DNA of 64,000 nt, taken from contig OZ029913.1 of assembly GCA_964023275.1 (NCBI GenBank), forward strand, positions 55,635,976 through 55,699,975, given 5' to 3'. Numbering within the stretch: position 1 is the first letter of the stretch; each line of letters opens with the position of its first letter. The notes below the pieces were generated by a model. The model saw only the letters and a program-made list of their open reading frames with translations, was not told the DNA's origin and searched no databases. The DNA comes from Norana najaformis (lineage: Eukaryota; Annelida; Clitellata; Crassiclitellata; Hormogastridae). Shown piece by piece: positions 11,401 through 22,100 of this stretch. A program made the translations under genes and the position numbers.

Positions 11401-11674
11401 GCTTAGAGAATAAACTCAACAGGGTGCTCCCGACCCAAACAAGTAAAATCAAGTGCTGTTAAACAGTACAGTTTTCGGGTGCCTGCGAAACCCTGAGAGG
11501 GGAAGAGAAAGGAGCTCGAGTTGCAGATCAAGAGTCTCTCTCTTGATCTGCAACTCGAGCTCCTTTCTCTTCCCCTCTCAGGGTTTCGCAGGCACCCGAA
11601 AACTGTACTGTTTAACAGCACTTGATTTTACTTGTTTGGGTCGGGAGCACCCCTGTTGAGTTTATTCTCTAAGC
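11401..11674. repeat. Near-perfect long palindrome (134-bp arms, 5-nt loop)
   Basis: Left arm 11401-11534 and right arm 11540-11674 are reverse complements apart from one extra C in the right arm. The five bases TCTCT lie between. The arms begin GCTTAGAGAATAAACTC and close at GATCAAGAG/CTCTTGATC. Outside the arms pairing decays quickly (AAGCACT against GGCGCTT). The open frames seen here on both strands are mirror images of one another and are not genes. Confidence 0.97.
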
Positions 11675-11699
11675 GGCGCTTGGTTCCAGCGGGTGGGAC

Positions 11700-12300
11700 T
11701 GACATATGCAAAAATAATATATACATATATATGAAGTGTTGTATATAAAGTTATAAGGGGTGTTTTGGGAAAAGAATTGTAGCCTGGCTTCATAAACAAA
11801 TATTGAAAGAATTGCTGTTTAGTTGATATATGCTGTCTAAATGCTTATCATTGTTCTGTTTCTTACTACTGCAGTGTTAATACAATTTATGGATTTTGAA
11901 ATTGCATAAAATTATGTTTTGAAGTCATTGAAAGCATAATTAGTCTGTCTATTTACAGTTTGTTTGAGATCATTTGTGACTTCCATCCTATGCTGAGGTG
12001 TCTTTGCCTAAAGCACATCACCCAGACCAGTTCTGATTCATTCATTCCTTATTTTCATACCTACTCGAGTCTGTTATTTTCTGTATTAACGTGTTATCTG
12101 ATTTCCAGTTGGCACTACAATTGTATTCACCCTGAGAAGACTCACTGTGTCTTTACTCTGAAATAACTTGATTCAGTGTTAGTCACTCGTGATACATGAA
12201 CACGTGGAAGGTTTTCTTTACAAAATGTTGTTGGTTAATCTATACAGAATCATAATGCCCAAAGCATCGGTCAATGGTCGCTACAGGTGAAATAGCAATC
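11700..12300. other. Intergenic, nothing assigned
   Basis: AT-rich, with only short frames and no recognisable motif. Confidence 0.4.
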
Positions 12301-12309
12301 CAAAATCAT

Positions 12310-12870
12310 AAACTCTTGGGGAAACTGGGTCGAATTGTGATAGGTCTGAGAAACCAGAAACCAGGCTATGGTGGGTAAGCAAGTTGGAAGTGATGCATCT
12401 TAAATTTGGACCTGAATGACATCAAAGAATAGGCAGAATGAACTGCACTGGGCAGTGAATTCTACTGCTTTGGAACAGCCACCAAGAAGGTCTGATAGCC
12501 CAACACTGATCAGGTATAGGGCACAGCAAGTCATGGTGTCCACTGATAGAGTGCAATGTTTACTAGTGTTAGGGGCGAGCGTGGAACATACATAGGTCGG
12601 CTTATTTAAATGCAGCACTTTGAGAACTATAAGTCAGGTTTTGAAATGAATTTTTTGCTCAATTGGCAGCCAGTGCAAAGAATGTAATATTGGCTTAATA
12701 GGCTGATATTTAGGAGTCTTTGTTATGGCTCTGCCGAGAGAGTTTTGAACCATTTGTAGTTTGTGCAGATCTTTCTTAGTGATACCAATAAGAAATGAGT
12801 TACAGTGGTCAAATCTGCTGGAAATCAACACATTAGCTAATTGGATCAACACACTGTCTGATGCAAGAGA
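12310..12870 (-). mobile_element. CR1/L2-like LINE C-terminal fragment, minus strand
   Basis: The minus-strand frame at 12852-12634 reads SSRFDHCNSFLIGITKKDL, KLQMVQNSLGRAITKT and LHSLHWLPIEQKI, the standard C-terminal reverse-transcriptase block order. Further left, frames with VGLSDLLGG and SKAVEFTAQCSS represent the terminal part. Frame breaks show it is inactive. Confidence 0.85.
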
Positions 12871-13970
12871 TCTGATTCTAAAAATATCCTATACGTGATA
12901 CTGGGCTTACAAGTACAAGTGCTGTTTGTCCTCAGTGATGAGTCGTTAAATACAAGTCAGTTATTGAAACAAAGTCAAATCTAGACTTACCTTTCTGAAA
13001 CGTTTGTTTTCATGTTTTGTGGAAGTACATGTACACTGCCAACTGTATTTTGGTTAGTGATCATATCTGCTGTACGGAGTGAGACACAAGTGCGGCAAAA
13101 GCGCTCACAACATACACTGTTTGGTGCTGAAACATTCATTATTTCCTAAAAGTCACCCAGTTCTATCTAATTGCTACAAAGGCCTGAATAAAGGCTAAAG
13201 TGAACTTGCTTCGAGAACAACCAGTTACGTGTATGTCTACGAGTGTTGTGGCTACAGTAATGCTCGTTGTTTCCAGGCATTACATCAGTGGTATACCGAT
13301 AGTCTGGTGCACACTGCTTGATTCTTGATATGCCTTAGCAAGTTTATCGATACACTTGTAAACAGGCAGATTTACTATAGATAGGTCTGATGGTTTGCTG
13401 TAGGTAGATCTGAAAAATGTTGAGTTTATGAGTATGGTATTGTTATCATGGTTTAAATTTTGCTGGGGTTTCTTAGTCATGTCTTGACATTTGACTCTTG
13501 ACCAATTTGAAATTTAGCATTAAGAATATCTAAACTGTGGAATCTTTTGATTTTCTGTTTATCCTAGAAACATATGAGTTTTGCATGTGAATTTTTTAAT
13601 AAGGTTGAAAGTCGATTGAAATTGTATTTCAGTTTGTCAATGGTCAGTCAAAATGTATAGACAGATAAACGTTTTTAAGTCCAGAAAGTTTGTGTAATTG
13701 AGTTTTGTTTATGTCACATGTTGACATCTGATAGGAGAGTTGTTAAGAACAATTAGTTAAGAACAATTCTGCTAAATCAAGTTAATCAGTTCCTTCTTCT
13801 AATGGTTTGGAGATTTTTTGGTCATATGGAAAAATTCCTGGTAACTTGCTGACAGCAGATTGTTGTACTTAAGTAAGTGCTTATCTCAATGATGAAGATT
13901 TATTCATTGTGGCCTTGGTCATTCTTTGTTGCACTCAGTGCAACTATGCGATCTGTGTCAATTTCACATG
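12871..13970. other. Intergenic, nothing assigned
   Basis: AT-rich sequence. The longest frame, 66 codons on the minus strand at 13280-13480, has no recognisable domain. Confidence 0.4.
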
Positions 13971-13971
13971 A

Positions 13972-14060
13972 GGGGCCCGTCTTTCGAAGCCGAGTTGCAA
14001 GGGTGAAAACCGGACACCTTAGCCATTCAGCTGCCGTGCCATTCGTCTGTTGCTAGGAAA
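13972..14060 (-). mobile_element. tRNA-derived SINE head, minus strand
   Basis: Reading the minus strand, GGCACGGCAGCTGAATGGCTAAGGTG and then GGCTTCGAAAG resemble pol III box A and box B of a tRNA-type SINE. The match is degenerate and no intact cloverleaf forms, so this is not a tRNA gene. Confidence 0.5.
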
Positions 14061-15520
14061 GGGATGCAAGGAAAGACCACAGTTACAATGGACATATGAA
14101 ATAATAATCAGTTGCAGGAAATACCTGTTTCTGATAAGCTCAATTTTTATTGCTTCTTGTGAGCTTTTTACGAGCAATTCAGAGTCTTCCCAAAGTGCCT
14201 TTTATCATTATTAACATTATATTTCTTATATTACCTGACGTATGATCCCTTATGAATAATAATAGTGTTATGTTTGTTATTATTTACCAATAGGATGAAA
14301 TCCAGAGTGAGTGGAAAAAACTATTCAGTGCAAGGGAGAATGGCGCTCTGAAATGGCTAATGAAAATTATTATTGTTATTATTTACCGGTAAACATAGGG
14401 AAAACAACCAGTGGTCGGTCATTCATTTGCTTCCACTGTCACCACATGGTTGACATTATAGTATGATGACAAAATGATTTCTTGAAATCAGAGGGCATTT
14501 ACATTACATTTCTTACTTGAACTTTTGTATCATAATAGTTTCACAATTTTAGTCTAGGAAAAAAGCTGATACCTGTGAAATTTTTTGTTTTGGGTTTCTT
14601 TGCTGTTTTATAGATGTAGAATTTTGTGTTTATTGTATTATCTTCGATGCAGTTTGGTGTCTTATATCTACAATTGTTTTCATCTGATATCAGTGTTTGG
14701 TTTCTGTTTTTTTTACCAAATAATTTCCTTTTCAGTTGTGGTGAGCTAAATAACCTGTTAGCCTCCAAAACAGTGTTCATTTTCAGTGTTTCAGACATCA
14801 CACTTACAGAAACACACATAAACTTAAATTTGTGAGGTAAATGTAAATTGTTGAAATATTCTGGTAGCAATGACATTATATTAAGAATGAATTGTTTCAG
14901 GGATGTGGTTAGTACTGCACCTCTTTGAAAAATGGATAGTTGCACATCCTCTCTGGCTTACAATTTTACCTAACTGCTGTAAGACAATACTATAGCTGCA
15001 GCCGTTTACCTTCATTGCCAGCCAGAATGTTTTGAGCATTCTGGGCACTTAATAGCTGCAAACAGTTTTAAGTCAAGTGGGAAGAATCAGTTAGAGATTA
15101 ATAGGAAACAACTTGATACGTCAGACCTGCCACTTATAGACACAAGGGTGAAATTAATGTGAACCATTAAATTGGCCCACAGCTATATACCGGCAGAATG
15201 TAGCATATACCCTTATAAAAAAATTTGAGAATATATATATATATATACATATATATATAACCCCTTGTAACAAGGACCACATTATAATGAGGTAATTTCC
15301 ACAGCATTATTAAATTTGGGATCCATTTCTCATTTGCATCATATCGGAATTTTTGAAAAAACAAAGTGTCTTATAACAAGTCTGGTATAATATGTAACAC
15401 ACTTTACTTTGCGCACCTGTATAGAGGAAGGCAACGCTAATCGTCGTTGATATGACAGTGTTGTTAAATAGAAACTACTGTACTATGCTACATACATGTA
15501 CATACATTGGATGTTTTACA
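14061..15520. other. Intergenic, nothing firmly assigned
   Basis: A short GGCGCTCTGAAATGGC motif followed by ATTATTGTTATTATT near 14340-14385 is another retroelement-tail pattern. The minus frame of 134 codons at 14541-14945 is lysine/asparagine-rich and shows no family signature. An AT dinucleotide tract lies at 15232-15260. TATAATGAGGT-type phrases near 15280 resemble pogo/Tigger ends only loosely. Confidence 0.35.
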
Positions 15521-15529
15521 ATGGATCGC

Positions 15530-15593
15530 AGTGGAACATAGATTATTACAACACTTTTTATATAAGCAGTGTTGTAATAATCTATGTTCCACT
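15530..15593. repeat. Perfect 26-bp inverted repeat hairpin
   Basis: 15530-15555 (AGTGGAACATAGATTATTAC then AACACT) is the exact reverse complement of 15568-15593, with a 12-nt AT-rich spacer. The right arm and spacer share ATAAGCAGTGTTGTAAT with 11359-11375, just left of the 11.4-kb palindrome. Confidence 0.93.
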
Positions 15594-15599
15594 CTAATT

Positions 15600-17185
15600 C
15601 TTGTTAACCAAAGTGCATCATTATACAACAAAGTCCTCAGGTTGCCTTACTATGTGACTCTGATCAGATTAGAATAGCACCAAGGTATTTTTATTATGTT
15701 AACCAATGTTGGCTGTTACTGTACTGAGTTTCAGAGTAAGGAACATTCTTGTAAGAATGAGGTTCGGATATGCGCATGTTCCTATTATATGTACTTTTCA
15801 TGGGCACATAAGTAATTGTAACAAGTACCCAAACAATTGTACTTGTACTTGCACTTTTAGTACTTGATTAAATAAAATTTTTATTTTGGACATTATACAG
15901 AGTTTTTCAGTACCACACAAAAGCTGTGCATGGGATATCAGCTTTTTCACCAATTTTTAGTACAATGAAATCTGCACGATTCACACTGTTTTGTCAGTTT
16001 TCATGCCAGGTGGAAATCTTGAGAGACATGTCTCTTTGCATAATTTATAGGAACACTTTGAAGACCAGAAGAAGTGACTGTGAGGTCCCTGTTAGCAGAA
16101 GCAGACATAACTCAGCATTCCAGAACTGATTGGTTTTCTCACTTTAAAAACAATAGGATTAGTTGTCATCATTAGTAAGTGAAACATTTTCATAGCCACA
16201 CTTGTTTCGAGTACTTGAAGTACAAGTACTGGGGTATGAAGTAGTACAAGCACACTTACCTCAGGGTCAGTGACAAGTTCCATACTTGTGAATGCGCAAA
16301 TAGGCTACCCTGAACACGAGCATATAAGAATCTTAATCCCAAAACAACTTGTAAAACTAAAACGGTGATAACCAAAGCAAACATCAGTTCAAATGTATGC
16401 CACTTTTTGAAAACGATATAAAGGATATCGTTGACTAGCATCTGATGATCTGACTCTACCCACTATTTGTTTTTATTATGAAACAGCGGGAAAAGGTGAC
16501 CTTGATGCCTAGTGAATCAGTTATTTGTAGAGAGGCTTTATGGGAGATGTTCCTAGCAGAAGCTCCAGGGCTGACAATATTAGACCATGATATTTAATTT
16601 GATCGCTGGCCACAACAAAAGTTTGCATTTACACCCGGAAGCGTAAATTAGCCACTTGAGCAAATGATAATCTAGCAAATGACATACAAGCAACCACAAA
16701 TATAAATAAATATATATACAGTTAAGCAAAACTGCTTATATATTATGAAGAGATAATGAAGTTATTTTTTAAAAAAATAATGCAATCTAAAAATTCGCAA
16801 TGTACAAATTGATGCTATATGCCTATCAGTGTATCAAGCCTATCAAGTACACAGCACATCGGTTTTTATGAAGAAATCAATTTTTTATCCTTTCTAACTC
16901 TGACAGTTATCTAAGTAATTCGAGTAAGTAAGTACGTAAGTAAGTATATTCTTTATTAACCAACAGCTAATCGCACATCGTTTTACAAGTATTTAAGAAC
17001 ACGAGAAAAACTTAACAGGTATACAATATCCTAATAAAAAAATATTTACGCGTTAAACTATCGGCGGGAGGAATGGTATGGCCATAGGGAGTAACTGAGG
17101 GTTTTAACTGGCAGGAGTAGCTGTTGTAAGATATGATTTGGGTTGACCCATCATACAAACTCACCTATGCTCCATCGCTTGCAAT
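15600..17185. other. Intergenic, nothing assigned
   Basis: AT-rich. A short GTAAGTAAGTACGTAAGTAAGT tract lies at about 16925-16945, followed by a TTCTTTATTAACCAAC phrase reminiscent of a reversed retroelement end. No coding exon is supported. Confidence 0.35.
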
Positions 17186-17189
17186 TTCT

Positions 17190-17565
17190 GCATTGTTATT
17201 TCACTCAAAACTGAAAATATTCCTCTTTCACAGATTCTATCCTGACTCCCCTTCTTCCTCTTACCCTCTTTCCGCTCCAATCCCAAACCCCAAACATCCA
17301 CCGTAGCTGCCACGCCGTCTCTGTGCCTGGAATTTGACTTCTGCCTATCGATTTTGTTTTGACCGAGTGCCTGTGAATTAGCTGGTGACGTGACTTTCTT
17401 TGAGCGCTGTAGAAATATCGGGATTACGATACGATAACTTATTAAACGCTCATCTTCCGCAGATCATATCCTGATTCCTCTTCTACCATTATCTATCCTG
17501 CAGATCCAATTCCAAACACCATCCATCATAGCGGCCTGCCTGCTTACAATTACGATTACTAATTG
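17190..17565 (+). mobile_element. Two partial LINE 3' ends in tandem, plus strand
   Basis: The first part (17205-17440) carries AAACTGAAAATATTCCTCTTTC, a SKHPP-type C-terminus, CTGCCTATCGATTTTGTTTTG, and GAGCGCTGTAGAAATATCG with a GATTACGATACGATA tail. The second (17445-17565) restarts at the same internal point (TCATCTTCCGCAGATC) and ends ACAATTACGATTAC. They are the same family as the copies at 8.1, 35.8 and 40.6 kb. Confidence 0.75.
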
Positions 17566-17785
17566 TTATCGGGTTTTAGTAGATCCCGTATGGTTATGCT
17601 TGGAGAAGCGGTTTCGTTTTTAGCCGAGTCGTTTGAGTTTGTTTTACATAAGTTCCTGGAATCCATTTGTTTCCTGATTACTTCTGATAATTTCGTTGTT
17701 TGGCACATTTTACATTTTTATCCTCAGAAAAACGACAAAGGTTAGGGGTCTGCTGAATGTCTTAACAATCTGGTAGTACTGCCCG

Positions 17786-18160
17786 TACATAGGGACCTTA
17801 AATCTCTATCGTAAACTCCAGATTTCTACAGCGCTTAACGAAAGCTAAGTCGCAGGAACTAGTTTCCGACTCATACTGTACCACCAGCTTATTCACAGGC
17901 ACTCAGTCAAAACAAAAAATCGATAGGCAAGAAGGGTTCGGTTCCAGGTCGAGATCCAAGAGTCGGGTAGGTAGGCAGTCAGACGGCTATGGTGGGTGGT
18001 GTTTGGAATTGGATCTGTGGGATAGCCAAGGGGAAGAAGAGGAAGCAGGATAAATGGCGTGGCGCCCATTCAAACGGGCAGCGGTGGTGAAGGATCTCAC
18101 CTGATGAATTAATTGAAAAATTATCGAGGGTCGAGGCCATACGGTCGCTATAGAAGAAAG
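17786..18160 (+). repeat. Dispersed 120-bp repeat (GGGGACCTTAAATGG family), split by a LINE
   Basis: The start of the element (AGGGACCTTAAAT) is at 17791-17803 and the rest (AAATGGCGTGGCGCCCATTC onward) resumes at 18052. It ends GAGGCCATACGGTCGCTATAGAA. A LINE fragment separates the two parts. Related copies are at 33749, 43261 and 45803. Confidence 0.8.
17804..18050 (-). mobile_element. LINE 3' fragment inserted in the dispersed repeat, minus strand
   Basis: A minus-strand SNSKHHPP-family 3' end. It is flanked by TAAAT at 17799-17803 and TAAAT at 18051-18055, a plausible 5-bp target-site duplication. The same bases are contiguous in the uninterrupted copies of the host repeat. Confidence 0.8.
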
Positions 18161-18347
18161 TGTATGTGTATGTTTATTGCAGCACATACAAACAGCCCAT
18201 GGAGTACTGGAAAGGAAACACGTTTTCTCGGCGAGCCGTATTTCGTAAATTGATTACTAGATTTGATTAAGTGGCAAAATGTAAAACTTACCTTGCCATT
18301 GACTGCGTATTGTTCCTCTTATTAACTTATGTTACCCAATCGCTTAC

Positions 18348-18754
18348 ATAGATACTAATGGTATCAGTGACTGATTGCTCAGACACAACTGAGAATCATT
18401 TGGTCCCAACTTCACACGAATTACAACTGAATCATTTGAATGCAGATATGTTGTGGCAAAGCCGCAGGACTTGATGTAGGAGTGTTTTGTGCAAAACTCA
18501 GGGAGAACACCGTAACATCTGTTGTCGAATGCAAAAGCTGGTGAGCTGCAGCGAAGTTCAACAGTGGGCCCGCTTTGTACAAGATAAAGTGTACAAGATG
18601 GTCTGAGTGAGGATGGTGGGAAGTTTAATTTGATTTGATTCAAAGATTCAAGACTGTGGCTGTTTTTCACAGAAAGCGGAGAAGAGACAGATGAAAAGAG
18701 GACACCGGTCAATATCATACCAAGGAAAGATAGTGCTGAATAGCCATTTGACAT
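18348..18754 (-). CDS. First coding exon of a putative secreted cysteine-containing protein
   Basis: The minus-strand ATG at 18754 opens a frame whose first 25 residues look like a signal peptide (SALSFLGMILTGVLFSSVSS). The next ~110 residues hold about seven cysteines, including RPSCTLYLVQ, VELRCSS, NRCYG, PEFCTKH and SCGFATTYL, with NDS glycosylation sites. The order (C, hydrophobic strands, C, CG, then VVIRVKLG) is loosely CUB-like. The frame reaches TAA at 18344, but TAT|GTAAGC at 18348/18347 is a good donor in phase 2, so I think an intron starts there; the next exon was not found. The gene diverges from the caspase, whose ATG is about 400 bp away. Confidence 0.5.
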
Positions 18755-19150
18755 TAGAGTTAGAAGTGGTGGTGTGGTAGGTGGAAGAGAGCGAGAAGAT
18801 GTGGGTAGAGTGGAACAAAGACCGCAGCAGTTTGATATATTAGGGTGCCAGTGGTTTCATTTCATTGAAGCAAAACCACCACAAATGCATTCTGGAACAG
18901 GTAATTTAAAATAGCATGAGCACAAATCTGCGAAACATGCATCGTCGTGGACTGAACAGCAAAACTTAAGACTGGCAGGAGAACAGATCAATACATCATA
19001 ATGACTAAGGAACTGAAATGAATTGTATCTTTCAATTTAATGTTGAACTAGCTGTATAAAAGTTTAGAATAACCCCAGCATTCTACAACCTGTAGTTGTC
19101 GACTGTTGTTTTATTATTCTGTATTCTTGTGATGTTGTTTAGAAAAGAAC
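18755..19150. promoter_or_regulatory. Possible bidirectional promoter between the secreted-protein exon and the caspase
   Basis: Under 400 bp separates the two divergent start codons. No clear TATA box or CpG island is visible. A TGTTTAG acceptor-like site 9 bases before the caspase ATG means the caspase transcript might begin further upstream with a 5' UTR intron. Confidence 0.3.
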
Positions 19151-22100
19151 ATGGCGATGACACAAGAGCATAAAAGTAGACTTCAGGCAAATCATGTGAT
19201 GATCATGGAAAACTTGATCTTAAGCGAGGAATTCATATCAGTCCTAGTGACCGATGGCGTCCTTACGACTTCATTGAAAGAAATGGTTCAGGTAAATTAT
19301 CAGAGTTGACTTGACCATCTGCAGATTGACTGCTTTCAGTGGATGGCCGGTTGATCTGCCTCCCTCCAAACTGTTTAATCGCCATTAAAACTTCTACAAA
19401 CGTGAATAATGTAAAACACGTATGCCAAGGTTTCATGATGGTTGGTTTCTAATGTGTTGTTTTTCACATCTACAACCTGGCTTCAGTTACATGGGGTGAA
19501 AGTGAGCCACAATGTCCTTTAACACCAACACGATACTACTAAAAACTGCTGTTGATGAGTAGCGTCCTGTGTAATACAATATGTAATGATATGTAATAGT
19601 AAGTAATAATAATAAAAATAACACTGTTTAAATACTGGTAATAATACTATGTAATAATAATTCCTACTTTTTTCTTAGGAGTGCTTCTGAGGAATTTCCA
19701 CTGCAGGGGTGTTATTTAAATGTGCAGCTATGTTAACAACTGTGATAACTTATATGGCAATCTTTTAGGATTTGTCTACTCACAAGCAAGCACGACCCAG
19801 CCCTGACCAAAAATCTGGTGGAAAGAAGCCTAGGAGGAAGGAGAGATAATCGGTTGATGAATACCTAAGCCTACACTTGTTGTAATTGCCTCGAAGCAGT
19901 TCATTATTGATCTACAGTTGCTTATTGTAAACAAATAGTTTGACACCATTGATGTTCTTATGATAAGTACCAAGCAGTCAGTCTAGTCAACAAAAAACTG
20001 TATTTTAGTCACTAGAGTCCAGTTTAGTTGTGTTCGAAGTCAGTCACTGCTGAGCGTTTCAATATATCATAGGCTGAAATTAAACTATCACCAAGAGAAT
20101 TGTGTCAGTTCCTTCTGCTGGGCCTGCTTTTAACAGCTGCATCAGCTCAAGTCCTACAGCAAAATTTATCATTTAGCACTGCTGTGACTCTCATCTACTC
20201 CTTTATTTTGATGTTCCTGTGCTATTGTAACTCTGCCCTTGCAGGCTTGCGAAAAAAGTTCTGGATATGACAGCTTCAGTCGGTCATCAGCTGTGTCACC
20301 CGAATTGTTGCTAACCTGCCAAAATTCTCACATTTCCACGTGCGAGAGACGCTGCTGGTTTCCGATAGGGGACAGAATTATATTCAGATCCTCCTCACGG
20401 GATGACCCCAGGGTACATCAGAGAGCTCTCTATTACTGTCTCTAACCAGCCTGGTTAACGATCTGTGTTCAGCAGCTCGTGCTAAATTGTTGGTCCTCCA
20501 TTCCTATACAGTGATGTGGGTACATTGCACTTTCTCATACTTTATACTGTCCTTGTGGAACAGTCTTCCATTAAAAATATGTACTATTCTGCTTCAGACA
20601 GCACAAGAAACATATGCGAGCTATCTTGGGTTGCACCTGTTTAGATCTGTTAGATAGCCATGTTTAGCACCCGTGTGAGGTTCACAAAAGGTGCTATATA
20701 AATAACCAGATGCATACATCCACAGATACGTTCATAGCTGCAGTTGCAGTAGTCTCAAGTATAAACCTTAGTTTCATTATCTAGTTAAATTAGCTATAAT
20801 GGTAACTTTATTTGTAAATCTTTCTTTTTAGTCAAAGAAAACACGGACTGAGAGAGTTCGAGAGTTGATGTTATTTACTTTACCCAAAAGAGGTGATCAG
20901 GCATTTACGATTTTTATACAAGCTCTGGTTGAGAGTAGACAAGATTATCTTGCCAAGTGTTTAGATCCATCCACAGCAGAAAAATACATAGAAGAGCGAG
21001 ATCAGGAGGAGAGAAGCAGACCAAGTCCTGCACAGGTTGAAATCCAGCCTTCATTCAACGTCCAGTGGCAGCCTGAGTTCCAGCTGGATGAGACCGATAC
21101 GGCCTGGTATGATAGGCTGTTCAAGGAAGGTGAGATTTGTTTAGTTTTCGTTTAACAATTACTGAATTTGTGATTCATGGTAGTTTGATGCTGTGGTTAT
21201 GCTGGATTAACCGGGGGCCCAATGCAAACTATACGATGGGGCCCCTGTTACACTTTGCATGAGCGCTGGGATGCCACAAAGATAAAGTTTGAGGAGTCAT
21301 TACTGTGTACTGTGCTGCTCAAGTATGTAGTCAAGTGTATACAACAGATGACTTCAGTGCTCTGGATTTTTGAGGCTGTCTGAATTTGTTTCAGCTGTTT
21401 TTTAAACTGACAACATAGGCCTACATTTGTTATAAACTATTTAAGTAGCTCTTCAGGAAATTGTTTTACACGAAAATGCATAAAAGACACAGTTACCACA
21501 AAAATATTTTCAATGCCATTTATCGGGCTTAGTATTTGTTTGGTGACTGTTTATGAAACGCCAGGCCACCTGGTGCCCACTCCACCGTCCTTCCCTTTAA
21601 GGTGTGGTAAGTATGTAGTAATGTGTGTTGATAGGTTTTAAAAGGTTTTCTGTCATTAGATTGCTGTGCTCACGTTCAGGATCTGGATACCACATGTTGG
21701 ATGAGTTTTCCACTGAGTCGTATAAACAAGATTGTTACATTTGCCGATATTTTTAACTAGTCCTGTTGCAAGGTAGAACAACCAATGATTGCACACTGAA
21801 CATGCATAATTATTTCATTTATTTTTTTAGAACTGTGATTTCATTAACATCTTGCTTGACAGTTATTTAACTTATATTTAATAAGTATTATAACTTATTA
21901 TATCATCATTACATATATAAATTGATTTACATTGGCAGATACCAAAGAGCTGGGTGTTGCTATGAAGCGAATGACTCCGGAAAGACAAGAATGCATTAAG
22001 GCAATGGCAAATAGTAAGAAGGTATTCTGAATCAAGTGTCTATTTATTCTTCCTTACTTTTTGTTAATTATTTGCTGGCCTTTGGTGGATTTATGTATGT

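Noticed and set aside
11403..11659. Two near-identical 68-72 codon frames on opposite strands
   Set aside because: They are the two arms of the palindrome read in mirror image, so they are not independent genes.
15265..15360. pogo/Tigger-like transposon end (also near 25595)
   Set aside because: Only short TATAATGAGGT-type phrases are shared; no inverted partner or TA target site could be placed.
19768..19848. Possible extra caspase exon after CAATCTTTTAG, reading DLSTHKQARPSPDQK
   Set aside because: It is in phase with exon 1 but ends at an in-frame TAA before any donor, and joining exon 1 to 20832 gives a proper CARD. At most it is a rare truncating cassette.
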